Assembly: GCA_964586145.1 (NCBI GenBank)
Contig: CAZPHH010000030.1
Location: forward strand, 1 to 49,263
Direction of reading: 5' to 3'
Source of the DNA: JAFGJQ01 sp964586145
Lineage (GTDB): Bacteria; Planctomycetota; Phycisphaerae; UBA1845
Length of the DNA: 49,263 bases
Part shown: piece by piece, positions 1-8,159 of the stretch
Position numbering within the stretch: position 1 is the stretch's first letter
How the letters are laid out: each line of letters opens with the position of its first letter
Position numbers and translations under genes: made by a program
The notes under the pieces: generated by a model
The model's input: the letters and a program-made list of their open reading frames with translations, nothing else
Told to the model about the DNA's origin: nothing
The model's database searches: none

Positions 1-1515
1 CGCATTCAACTGGATCACCGGCCACTCGCCGTCGCTCCGCTGCAGCAGACCCTGGTCCAGCAACTGGTAGACCAGATTCATCACGGTCTTGCGCGGCATG
101 TCCTTCAGCAATCCGTACGTGCTGAGCTGCCCGTGCCGGTGCCGCCGCGTCATTTCCGTATCGCCGCCCAGCAGCACGTCCACCACGTGGCCCACCCCGA
201 ACCGCTCCTGCACCCGCGCCACGCACGACAGAATCTTCTGCGCGACAACCGTGCCGTCCTCCACCCCCTCCGCCTCGTCCAGACAGATGTCGCACGCGCC
301 GCAGTTCTCCCGCTCGTACGCCTGGCCGAAGTACTCCGCGAGCGCCCGATGCCGGCAGACCGCGGCGTTGGCGAACCGCTGCATCTTCCGCAGCAGCCGA
401 CGGGCCGCCTCCACGACCTCCTCGGCCGCCTTCGCCTCCGCAGCGCTCTTGGAAATCAGGGAGTCCCATCGTTGCGCGTCGGCCGCCGAGTACAGCAGGA
501 CACACTCGGCCGCCAGCCCGTCGCGACCGGCCCGGCCCGTCTCCTGCTGGTAGTGCTCCACCGATTTCGGCATGTTCGCATGCACGACGCAGCGCACGTT
601 GCTCCGATCAATACCCATGCCGAACGCCACGGTGGCCACCACCACGTTCAGCGATTCCGCCGCAAAAGCATCCTGAATCCGGCGACGCGTGTCCGGGCTT
701 AATCCGGCGTGATATGCCTCCGCCTTCACTCCGTTGCGCCGCAGCCAGGCCGCCATCGCCTCTGTGTCCTTGCGGCTCAGGCAGTACACGATCACCGCGC
801 TGCCCGCATGGCGACGCAGCACCGCCGCCGTCTGCTCGTGGGCGTCCACCCGCGGTACAACCCGATACACCAGGTTCGGACGGTCGAACGTTCCCACCCA
901 CACCGCCGCGTTCTCCAGGCGCAACTGGGCGAGGATGTCCCGGCGGACCCGCTCGGTGGCGGTGGCCGTATAGGCATGGATGCTGGTCCCGGGAAACCGT
1001 TCCTTCAGCGTGGCGAGCTGGCGATATTCCGGCCGGAAGTCGTGGCCCCAGTGGCTGATGCAGTGCGCCTCGTCGATGGCGAACGCGTGGACCTTCACTT
1101 GGTCGAGAAGCCGCAGAAACGGCGGCGTGAGCAGCCGCTCCGGGGCGACGAAGATCAGTCGGTATTGACCCCGCACCAGGCCCGTTTCCATCTCCCGCCG
1201 CTGCTCGGACGACAGGCCGCTGTATAACGCCGCGGCCGGGTATCCGCATGCTTGCAGCCCGTCCACCTGGTCTTTCATCAGGGAGATGAGGGGAGATACG
1301 ACCACGTCCGTCCGGCCCGCCAGCAACGGCGGGATCTGGTAGCACAGCGACTTGCCCCCGCCCGTGGGCAGCACGACGAGCGAGTCCCGACCCTCCAGCC
1401 CGGCCCGGATGGCCTGTTCCTGCATCGGCCGCAGCCGGTCAAAACCCCAGACCTGGCGAACGGCCGCCATGATCCGCCGGTCCACCGCTTCTGCCGTTGC
1501 ATCGACATGGTTCAT
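1..1515 (-). CDS. recQ: ATP-dependent DNA helicase RecQ (3' end outside window)
   Basis: RecQ is a 3'-5' superfamily 2 DNA helicase acting in recombination and replication-fork repair. Reading from ATG at 1515 toward position 1, there are 505 codons without a stop, so the gene runs off the left edge. Visible motifs are Walker A (PTGGGKS, Lys55), the DEAH box at 148-151 followed by CISHWGHDFRPEY, a motif VI-type QETGRAGRDG, and a RecQ zinc-binding set (a Cys in VCRHRALAEYF followed by NCGACDIC). The last visible residues fall in the winged-helix region, so any HRDC domain would lie beyond the window. Long reading frames on both strands in this region are shadows of it. The family assignment is very secure. 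Confidence 0.96.
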   Translation of the reverse strand, partial: MNHVDATAEAVDRRIMAAVRQVWGFDRLRPMQEQAIRAGLEGRDSLVVLPTGGGKSLCYQIPPLLAGRTDVVVSPLISLMKDQVDGLQACGYPAAALYSGLSSEQRREMETGLVRGQYRLIFVAPERLLTPPFLRLLDQVKVHAFAIDEAHCISHWGHDFRPEYRQLATLKERFPGTSIHAYTATATERVRRDILAQLRLENAAVWVGTFDRPNLVYRVVPRVDAHEQTAAVLRRHAGSAVIVYCLSRKDTEAMAAWLRRNGVKAEAYHAGLSPDTRRRIQDAFAAESLNVVVATVAFGMGIDRSNVRCVVHANMPKSVEHYQQETGRAGRDGLAAECVLLYSAADAQRWDSLISKSAAEAKAAEEVVEAARRLLRKMQRFANAAVCRHRALAEYFGQAYERENCGACDICLDEAEGVEDGTVVAQKILSCVARVQERFGVGHVVDVLLGGDTEMTRRHRHGQLSTYGLLKDMPRKTVMNLVYQLLDQGLLQRSDGEWPVIQLNA

Positions 1516-1991
1516 GATCGGACAGCGTACCGCGTTCCGCCCGCCCGGCCAATCGCCGTCCGGTCTGGAAGGGAAGCCCAACCACCGGCCGGAAGCGCGG
1601 GACGGGGGGTTCGCCCGCGTGAGGAGTGGGTGCGTGCCCCGTCGACAATTTTCGACATTCCAGAAGCATGGGTATCGACACGGCTCTCGGCGCCTGGAGT
1701 CGGGCCCCCGGGACGTCGGCGGAATTCCGTTGGGCAAATCAAGCCTGTCGTGCCGCTGACCGAGTGTTATAGGGGCGGCGTAACGTCCGGGTAATGCGTC
1801 CGACCCCGGTTAGACGGTCCGCCCCGGCCGGTCCTATAATGGCGGGGGGTCGGCGCGTCTGGTGATCCGGGTGCCGGCTGCACCGCGGAGACGCCTCACG
1901 GCGTATAGATAGTACGGTAGCCCGGAGTGTGATCCGGCAGTCTCATGAGTGCGTGTCGGGGCCCGTTTTCCGACGCAGCCGAGGAGTAGTC
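1516..1991. other. Divergent intergenic region, recQ / S41 protease
   Basis: These 476 bases separate divergently transcribed genes. I see one credible plus-strand promoter (listed separately) and no convincing gene. Short reading frames here lack ribosome binding sites and family resemblance. Confidence 0.5.
1811..1840 (+). promoter_or_regulatory. Candidate sigma-70 promoter of the S41 protease gene
   Basis: A perfect -10 hexamer TATAAT lies at 1835-1840. TAGACG (4 of 6 matches to TTGACA) sits at 1811-1816, an 18-bp spacer upstream. This would give a leader of about 145 nt before the ATG at 1992. Confidence 0.5.
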
Positions 1992-4313
1992 ATGTTCGAT
2001 CTTCGCCGTCGGCGAATACTCGTTGCCTTCGTCATCACCGTCCTGCTCACCCCGGTCGCGTCCTGGGCCGCCTCCGGGACCGAACCGGACGGATCCGCTC
2101 CGGTCGGGCTGGACCCGTCGTGGCGTGACGCGATCCAGCTTCTGGACCAGAGCAGCGTGCTGGCGGAGCGCATTTCGGCCGGCGCGGTTCCGGAGACCGT
2201 TCAGGCCCCGGTCCGCAAGCTTGTCGGGTGGTTCCGGGCGTGGTCCGAGCTGGAGGCGAGCCGGTCGGCGCTGTCGCGCGAGGATTTCGAGACGTACGTC
2301 TCTCGCGCCAACCGATGGCACGAGAAGGGCCGGATCGACCGGGCCCTGGAATACGCGCTGCGGGCGTTCCGCAACGCGGAGGATGAGGATGCGTTCCGGA
2401 AGGAGCCCTGGCTGATCCGCCTCCGAAAGGACGCGGAGGAACGGGCCGCCGAGCATCGCGAGGCGAAGGAGTGGCTCGACGCGCACGCCATCTACTATGA
2501 ACTGAGCGAGATTTTCGAACAGGACACGCCGTTGAAGGACCTCCGCCACGAGTGTCTGACGCACGCCCGCCTGGAAGAGCTGTACAAGAAAGACAGCCGG
2601 TGGGAGGAATCGCTCGAAGGCATCGAAGTGCAGATGATCACGGAGGCCCTCTGGCGGATTGACCAGAAGTACGTGGTCGATGCGGACTTCCGGGCCCTGA
2701 CGGAAGCGGGGCTCCGGCACGTGCTGCTGCTGGCGGACTCCCCCGCCCTGCGCGAGTTGTTTGAGTACGTCCGGGACGACGCCCGCCGACAGGAGTTCAC
2801 GGAGCGGCTGAAGGTCCGGCTTCTCCAGGTGCGCACGGCCGAGACGCTGGACCGGGGAGAGGCGGTCTTCCACTTCACGCGCATGCTGAAGATCAACGCC
2901 CAGACCGTGCAGTTGCCCGACGCCCTCCTCATCAGCGAGTTTGCGGAGGGGGCCTTCAGCGAGCTGGACGAGTTCACCTCCGTGATCTGGCCGGCCGATT
3001 ACAAGGAGTTCCGCAAGCACACCCAGGGCAACTTCATCGGCGTGGGAATCTCCATCCGGCAGAAGTACAACCCCCAGACGGAGTGCAACGACATCGTCGT
3101 CGTCTCGCCGATCGAAGACTCGCCCGCGTACGCGGCGGGGGTCCAGGCGGACGACGTGATCACGCACGTGGACGGCAAGTCGCTGTGCGAAATGAACATC
3201 TCACTGAGCAAGGCGGTCGAGATGATCACCGGGCCCGAACGCACGCACGTCACGCTCACGCTGTACCGGCCGAGCACAGACCGCAACATCGAAATGAGGC
3301 TCGAACGGCGCAAGGTCGTCATCCAGTCCGTCAAGGGCGACGTCCGCAAGAAGACGGATGAGCAGAAGTGGAACTTCATGCTCGACGCGGAGCTGGGCAT
3401 CGGCTTCGTGCGCATCACCAACTTTCAGGAAAACACCGTCGAGGAGCTCAGGACGATCATCACCGAGCTGAAGGAGCAGCACAACCTCCGCGGGCTGATC
3501 GTGGACCTGCGCTTCAACCCCGGCGGGCTGCTCCAATCCGCCGTGGAGATGGCCGAGCTGTTTCTGGGCCGGAAACAGCGGATCGTCAGCACCCGCGGCC
3601 TGCGCAGCCGGCCCTGGGAGATTGACACCCGCGGCGACGGCCCGTTCCAGGACCTCCCGCTGATCGTTCTGGTAAACGAGTACAGCGCCAGCGCCTCGGA
3701 GATCGTGTCCGGGGCCATTCGCGACCATCATCGCGGCGTGGTCATCGGCCAGCGGACCTTCGGCAAGTTCAGCGTGCAGAACCTCATCCAGCTCCTTCGC
3801 ACCGACGCCCACCTGAAACTCACCACGGCCCATTACTACCTGCCCAGCGGCCGGTCGCTCCACAAAGTCGACGGCTGCACGGAATGGGGCGTGGAGCCGG
3901 ACGTGGCCGTGGCCCTCGTGCCCAAGGAAATCCGCAAGGTCCTGGACATCCGCCGCGACGCCGACATCATCGGCCCCCGCGGCAAAATCAACGACGACGA
4001 AGACGAAGAAACCGGCGAGATCGATCTCGTTCTCCCCCGCAAGGACGCCGGCGAGCCGAAAACACCCACCACCCGGCCGGCCGAGGGCGCGGATGAGGCC
4101 GACCCAACCACCACCCGGCCGGTCGAGGAGGAACCGGACGAACCCGACCCCAACAAGCACGCCAAGGTCGATCCGCAGTTGGAAGCGGCCCTCCTCCTGA
4201 TGCGGGTGCGCCTGATCCAGGAGGACTATCCGGCCATCGCGCAATACATAGACAAGATGTCGTCCGCACCGGCCACCGCCGCCCTGGACGGCGAGAAAGC
4301 CCGCGCGCAGTAG
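1992..4313 (+). CDS. Secreted S41 (C-terminal processing) peptidase with PDZ domain
   Basis: This is a Prc/CtpA-type serine protease that binds substrate C-termini through a PDZ domain and cleaves with a Ser-Lys dyad. The chosen ATG follows GAGGAG at 1981-1986 and opens a signal peptide (MFDLRRRRILVAFVITVLL...); an in-frame upstream ATG at 1929 has neither. Of 773 residues, roughly 25-340 are an uncharacterised helical region, the PDZ begins near 346 (FIGVGISI), and the S41 core follows. The dyad is Ser567 in YSASASEI and Lys592 in TFGKFSVQ, 25 residues apart as in E. coli Prc (Ser452/Lys477). The C-terminus is acidic and Thr/Pro-rich (TTRPAEG, TTRPVEE) before a final helix. It is monocistronic and convergent with the next gene. 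Confidence 0.93.
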   Translation: MFDLRRRRILVAFVITVLLTPVASWAASGTEPDGSAPVGLDPSWRDAIQLLDQSSVLAERISAGAVPETVQAPVRKLVGWFRAWSELEASRSALSREDFETYVSRANRWHEKGRIDRALEYALRAFRNAEDEDAFRKEPWLIRLRKDAEERAAEHREAKEWLDAHAIYYELSEIFEQDTPLKDLRHECLTHARLEELYKKDSRWEESLEGIEVQMITEALWRIDQKYVVDADFRALTEAGLRHVLLLADSPALRELFEYVRDDARRQEFTERLKVRLLQVRTAETLDRGEAVFHFTRMLKINAQTVQLPDALLISEFAEGAFSELDEFTSVIWPADYKEFRKHTQGNFIGVGISIRQKYNPQTECNDIVVVSPIEDSPAYAAGVQADDVITHVDGKSLCEMNISLSKAVEMITGPERTHVTLTLYRPSTDRNIEMRLERRKVVIQSVKGDVRKKTDEQKWNFMLDAELGIGFVRITNFQENTVEELRTIITELKEQHNLRGLIVDLRFNPGGLLQSAVEMAELFLGRKQRIVSTRGLRSRPWEIDTRGDGPFQDLPLIVLVNEYSASASEIVSGAIRDHHRGVVIGQRTFGKFSVQNLIQLLRTDAHLKLTTAHYYLPSGRSLHKVDGCTEWGVEPDVAVALVPKEIRKVLDIRRDADIIGPRGKINDDEDEETGEIDLVLPRKDAGEPKTPTTRPAEGADEADPTTTRPVEEEPDEPDPNKHAKVDPQLEAALLLMRVRLIQEDYPAIAQYIDKMSSAPATAALDGEKARAQ

Positions 4314-4352
4314 CCGCGCCCCCGCACCAGACGAACGGCCGATCCGTGTCGC

Positions 4353-5084
4353 TCAGGGGGCGTCGGCGGAGGAGGGAGCACGCGCAGCGGTACAGGACCC
4401 TTCGCGCGGCGCCACGGGGCCGCGGAAGGGCTGAGCGTTCTGGATGTCGCCGCCGTAGAGATCACGCACAGCCTTGTGCATCACGTCCAGGGTGATCTCC
4501 GCGTCTTCGGACTGGCAGCGCGCGTTCTTCGCAGGACCGGACGCCTTGCGGCCGGCCGGTTCGGGGTTCGCGGGGGCAGACCTCTGTTCCAGCAGGATGC
4601 GAGAGGCGGTGAGAACCTCGTGCATGGAGGGGCCGGTCCGGTCGCCCGCCAGCACGGCCACGACCCGGGCGACCAGGGCCGCTCGCGCCCCATGCTCCCA
4701 CGCCTCCGGATTGTCGTCGGAAAGGCGCTCGGCCTGCTGCGCGAGGACCGCGCCGGCCCGCGTCAGCCAGGCGCGATAGCCGTCGGCCAATGAAGGCGCG
4801 ATGGACGGGGCGGGCGGAGCGGCCGGTCCGTCGGCTTCGGCGATCGCCGGCGGAGACGCGACCGGGACCGCTTCCAGCGAACACGGAAACCGGTTGGAGA
4901 AGCGGCGAAACTGCATGCGAGAGACTCCGTACCTGCGATCGAGCTGATAGTCGTCAAACAACGCGGTCCGGGCGGCCGAATCGCGTTCACACAGCAGGCG
5001 TTCCGCCAGTTCACGCCGGGTGGACTCGGGCACCAGGCTGCTGAACGTGGTCCGTCGTTTGTTTGTTGGGGAATCGAGGTTCAT
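4353..5084 (-). CDS. Hypothetical protein, weakly like phage Mu Gp27 (DUF3486)
   Basis: This 243-residue protein has no family I can assign with confidence. Residues 1-65 are predicted helical and charged, ending in YGVSRMQFRRFSNRF, which resembles the helix-turn-helix-like N-terminus of Mu Gp27-type small-terminase proteins. Residues 110-180 are a second helical segment rich in Ala and Arg. The last 60 residues are low in order and Pro/Ala-rich. It lies 84 bp downstream of the 88-residue gene on the same strand and may share its transcript. The Gp27 comparison is from memory of the family pattern and was not searched. No terminase large subunit follows: the next gene is a convergent protease. 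Confidence 0.6.
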   Translation of the reverse strand: MNLDSPTNKRRTTFSSLVPESTRRELAERLLCERDSAARTALFDDYQLDRRYGVSRMQFRRFSNRFPCSLEAVPVASPPAIAEADGPAAPPAPSIAPSLADGYRAWLTRAGAVLAQQAERLSDDNPEAWEHGARAALVARVVAVLAGDRTGPSMHEVLTASRILLEQRSAPANPEPAGRKASGPAKNARCQSEDAEITLDVMHKAVRDLYGGDIQNAQPFRGPVAPREGSCTAARAPSSADAP

Positions 5085-5168
5085 GAGTCCAAATTCACAT
5101 GGGAAATGCAGTCGTTTGCCGCTCGTACGCCGATGCAGGTGAGCGGGCGCCCGCGGTGTCCCGATCGG

Positions 5169-5435
5169 TCATCGCACCGCCAGGGCGCTCACGACAAGGC
5201 TCACCAGGTCCAGCAGTTGCCGGGCGGTGTCCACGCGGATGAAGCCGTCGATGAGGTCCTGGCGGAACTGCCGCACGACCGGGTGCTGGTGCAGGTCGGG
5301 CACGTCGGATTGTCGCGGCGGGCTGCTCAAGACTTCGTCGATCGCGTCGCCTCGGCCGGCGCCGGGTGCCGCGGCGGACGCCCGGGCAGTGAGTTGTTCG
5401 ATCAGCCGGTCCAGGGATTCGGTCGCGGTGCTCAT
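5169..5435 (-). CDS. Hypothetical 88-residue protein
   Basis: A small soluble helical protein of unknown function. Its ATG overlaps the stop of the upstream lipoprotein gene by 4 bp (ATGA at 5432-5435), which implies translational coupling. Residues 1-35 form an amphipathic helix with an Ala/Gly-rich break. The segment from about 45 to 85 (HPVVRQFRQDLIDGF...LLDLVSLVVSAL) ends in a hydrophobic stretch that is too short and too Val/Leu-mixed to call a membrane anchor. I do not recognise it. Confidence 0.65.
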   Translation of the reverse strand: MSTATESLDRLIEQLTARASAAAPGAGRGDAIDEVLSSPPRQSDVPDLHQHPVVRQFRQDLIDGFIRVDTARQLLDLVSLVVSALAVR

Positions 5436-5917
5436 CGTTTGTCCTCCGTTTGCGGAGCGGTTGGGCCCGTGATGGACGGGCGGGTCAGCATGTCGTGCAG
5501 GTATCGTCGCAGTTCGTCGGAAAGAGTGAGGCTGTCGATGGCGAGTTGCTGAAGGCCGTCGCGGATTTCGTCGAGGGTTTCGAGCATGTCACGCGTGCGG
5601 TGATATCGCCGCCACTCCACCGCCCGATCGGCGCGTACGCGGTCGAGTGCGGCGCGGAAAGCTTCCACGTGCTGATCCGTCGCGGCGGGATCCGCATGGT
5701 CGGCCCGGATGCGTGTGATGAATGCATCCACCACCGCGTCCTCCCGCCGGTCGTCCGCCGAGACGACCTCCGCGTGATACTCATCCAGTGCCACGGCCAA
5801 TCCGGCCGTCAACTGCTGGATGGCCGTCGCCGCGGAAAGCTCCACGCGAGCATCGCCGCCGCAGCCGGCCACGGCGGCCGTCAGCAAAGCACCCACAAGA
5901 ACAAGGCATCGTTTCAT
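5432..5917 (-). CDS. Putative lipoprotein, first gene of a three-gene unit
   Basis: This 161-residue protein begins MKRCLVLVGALLTAAVAGCGG, a clear lipoprotein signal with the lipobox AVAGC, so it should be lipidated on the Cys and held in a membrane. The ATG follows an excellent ribosome binding site, GGAGGTG, 6 nt upstream. The mature part is predominantly helical, charged and coiled-coil-like (RIRADHAD, FRAALDRVRADRAVEW), with no enzyme motif. It starts the likely operon 5917-4353 and overlaps the next gene by 4 bp. A spanin-type (Rz1-like) phage lipoprotein is one possibility given its small size and neighbours. A general envelope lipoprotein is equally possible. Confidence 0.75.
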   Translation of the reverse strand: MKRCLVLVGALLTAAVAGCGGDARVELSAATAIQQLTAGLAVALDEYHAEVVSADDRREDAVVDAFITRIRADHADPAATDQHVEAFRAALDRVRADRAVEWRRYHRTRDMLETLDEIRDGLQQLAIDSLTLSDELRRYLHDMLTRPSITGPTAPQTEDKR

Positions 5918-6455
5918 CTTCGCACCTCCAGGGGTTGAGCGGACTCACACCCACGCGAGCAGAACATGCCAGGCGTTCGCAGCGCGCGCGGCGAGCAGCG
6001 ACCGTCCACTTATGGGGGCAGGGGATGGTTGATTGGGGTCCGCAGGGCGGAGGGTCGGGCGAGGCTGTAGGCTGTGGGAGGAAGGCGGGGCGCCCGTGCG
6101 AGCGTGGAAATCTGCGTTGGATGCGAAGTAATCGCGCCTTTGTGGAACGGGGTGATTGCCTTGCGACAGGGACGAGATCGCAGAGTGGCGGAGGCCCGTC
6201 TTCCGGTTCCCGGGGCCGGCTTGAGCCGGCCGGTCAGTGCCCCCGGCTTCGAGCCGTCGGAACCCGGCCTTCTCCAGCATCCTCCGTCGTGAACGCAGTC
6301 AGCCGACCTTCACCAACCATTGCATCCCCAGCGAGCCTGACGTAAATCAGTACACGACCGGGCCGGATGCGACGTGTGAACAATGGGCAATATTGGGCGG
6401 ACACCCATTGGGCGATGAGTTCCTACGTAGCGTCTTTCACCGGTGAACGAGTAGA
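5918..6455. other. Intergenic region with a palindromic repeat
   Basis: This is 538 bases between divergent genes. It holds one copy of a dispersed double palindrome (6212-6257, listed separately). The rest is GC-rich with no supported gene and no promoter I would defend. Confidence 0.5.
6212..6257. repeat. Dispersed double-palindrome repeat, copy 1
   Basis: Two adjacent inverted repeats: GGCCGGCT-TG-AGCCGGCC at 6214-6231, then an imperfect CCCCCGGCT-TCG-AGCCGTCGG ending at about 6260. The reverse complement of 21796-21852 reproduces the same two palindromes, the same spacer ending in CAGTG and the same order, so these are inverted copies of one element. Confidence 0.75.
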
Positions 6456-6977
6456 ATGCGAGGACTGGTGTTGAGGAATCCACAGATGGAATGCAGGATA
6501 GACCGGACGAAGCACGTTGGGTTGCTGGTCGCCTCATTGGTCATGCTGGGGGCCAGCGGAATCTGTGTTCTTTCGGACCGCGGGCCGATCGCAATCGCAG
6601 CAGGTTGGCTCGGGCTGGTTTTCTTCGGCATCGGCTTTTGCGTGTGCCTTCGCGACCTGCTGCGACCAACAACGAGGATCATCATCAACGATGAAGGAAT
6701 TGAGGATCGTCGTAGCGGGATCGGCGTGATCAGATGGGATGAGATCGCAGCGATCGAACTCCGCCGGATGGGCCCTGCAAAGTTCATTTGCATTGAAGCT
6801 CGCGACTCAGAAAAACACGTATCTCGTGCGTCTGCATTGAACCGTTTCTTTGCCTCGGCGAACACCCTGTTGGGATACCCGCCCATCACGGTTTCATTCA
6901 CCGGTCTGAGCCCATCGGCGGACGAGGCATGGGAGTACATCAAGACGAATCACCCTCCAACCGATTCCACGGACTGA
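6456..6977 (+). CDS. Membrane protein with PH-like domain (STM3941-like)
   Basis: The 173-residue product has two closely spaced membrane helices near residues 19-39 and 43-68. A beta-rich soluble part follows (RIIINDEGIEDRRSG...IRWDEIAAIEL), the usual order of STM3941-type bacterial PH-domain proteins (family comparison from memory). The role of that family is not known to me. The ATG at 6456 has only a poor ribosome binding site. A second in-frame ATG at 6486 (MECRID) would remove ten residues without touching the helices. Codon use is slightly more AT-rich than in neighbours (for example ATCATCATCAACGATGAAGGA), which could mean more recent acquisition. It appears monocistronic. Confidence 0.75.
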   Translation: MRGLVLRNPQMECRIDRTKHVGLLVASLVMLGASGICVLSDRGPIAIAAGWLGLVFFGIGFCVCLRDLLRPTTRIIINDEGIEDRRSGIGVIRWDEIAAIELRRMGPAKFICIEARDSEKHVSRASALNRFFASANTLLGYPPITVSFTGLSPSADEAWEYIKTNHPPTDSTD

Positions 6978-7173
6978 GCAGGCCGCCTCCGGGTATGGGC
7001 ACAACCGGGCATTCAGGGCGACATGACGTATCCGGATTGACACGGCAACCAGAAGTCTCGAAGGCCCATCGCCCCGTCACGGGATGAGGCGTTGGCGGTC
7101 GAGCCGCCGCGAATGGCCGTGCCCTTTCACCGATCCTCGCCCGTTATCCCGTGCAACCGGGCCGGTTTTGCGG

Positions 7174-7179
7174 TATAAT
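7174..7179 (+). promoter_or_regulatory. Candidate -10 element before the receiver/GGDEF operon
   Basis: A perfect TATAAT lies 27 bp before the GTG at 7206. No good -35 is seen 16-18 bp upstream (GTGCAA at 7151-7156), so the promoter may be activator-dependent or the match fortuitous. Confidence 0.4.
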
Positions 7180-7205
7180 GGGAAAGGCGGGACAATTGGG
7201 GTCCC

Positions 7206-8159
7206 GTGGCGCAGGACGAGGAATCAGTGAATCCAAACGTGGACAATCGGGCTTCCCGCGCTCTCTGCATTGTGGCAAGGCCCGATAATACCGGCGATCC
7301 CATGGTCATGGCGGCCTGTGACGCGGGGGCGGAGGTGGAATCCGTCGCCGACGTGTACCACGCCATGGCCCGTCTGGCCGACCGACGCCGGACGTACGAT
7401 GCCGTCGTCGTGGACGTGGCCACGCTGGACGCCGGTGAGATGGAGTTCTTCGATCTGGCCGCCCGCTACCACTGGCGCGTGCCCGTGTACGTATTCTCAC
7501 GAACGGCCGCGGCCGGCGGCTCGCCGCTGGTCGATGCCGCGTTAATACGGGGAGCGCGGGCGGCGGTGAATGCCGAGGAACTGGTCCGATCGCTCTGCTG
7601 GCGAGCCGGGTCGGCGGACGCGTGGAGCGTCCCCCCGGAACCCTCTCCTCCCGCGCGGCAGGAGGAGCCTCCCCCCGAGGCCAACGGGGGAGTCATCGAC
7701 CATTCGCTGGAAGAGCGGCTGCAACGTCTGTTGGATGCAGACGCCGAGGCCGACTCGGTCGAACCCACCGCCCGCGCCGATTTCGATGACGAACCCGAGG
7801 CGGCCGAAGAAGCCGTTCAGTCGCAGCCGCCCCCCGAACCGGATGGGGACGATGCCCTTGTCACGGACGAAGCGGCGCCGGCCGACGGTCGCGCCAAGCC
7901 GCAGCGCGCGTCCGCCGGCAAGGGGTCCGCGGCCCGTGTGCCGTGGCGAACATATGAGGAATCGCCCCAGCGGATGCCGCCCGCCCGTGCAAAGGCCGCA
8001 CCCGCCGGCCTGCCGCGAATTTCCGTCGCCTCCGCACCGGACGAGCCCGAGCCCGAAACTGAACCTCCGCTGCTGACGACCGACGAGTTGAACGCCCTGA
8101 TGGGCAGCGACGCCGAGGGGGCGCCGCCCAATCCGCCCAAGGGGAAGGCCAAGCGATGA
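7206..8159 (+). CDS. Receiver-like regulatory protein with disordered C-terminus
   Basis: The protein has 317 residues. Residues 15-135 read like a divergent response-regulator receiver: LCIVARPDN in the beta1 position, YDAVVVDVATLDAGE around a possible phosphoacceptor Asp, and VPVYVFSRT as beta4. Residues 140-317 are Pro/Glu/Ala-rich and probably disordered, with a short hydrophobic motif near the end (LLTTDELNALMG). Its TGA overlaps the ATG of the diguanylate cyclase gene by 4 bp, so the two are translated together and probably act together. The start could instead be GTG at 7227, which has a better ribosome binding site (GAGG, 5 nt away). I do not recognise a more specific family. Confidence 0.7.
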   Translation: MAQDEESVNPNVDNRASRALCIVARPDNTGDPMVMAACDAGAEVESVADVYHAMARLADRRRTYDAVVVDVATLDAGEMEFFDLAARYHWRVPVYVFSRTAAAGGSPLVDAALIRGARAAVNAEELVRSLCWRAGSADAWSVPPEPSPPARQEEPPPEANGGVIDHSLEERLQRLLDADAEADSVEPTARADFDDEPEAAEEAVQSQPPPEPDGDDALVTDEAAPADGRAKPQRASAGKGSAARVPWRTYEESPQRMPPARAKAAPAGLPRISVASAPDEPEPETEPPLLTTDELNALMGSDAEGAPPNPPKGKAKR

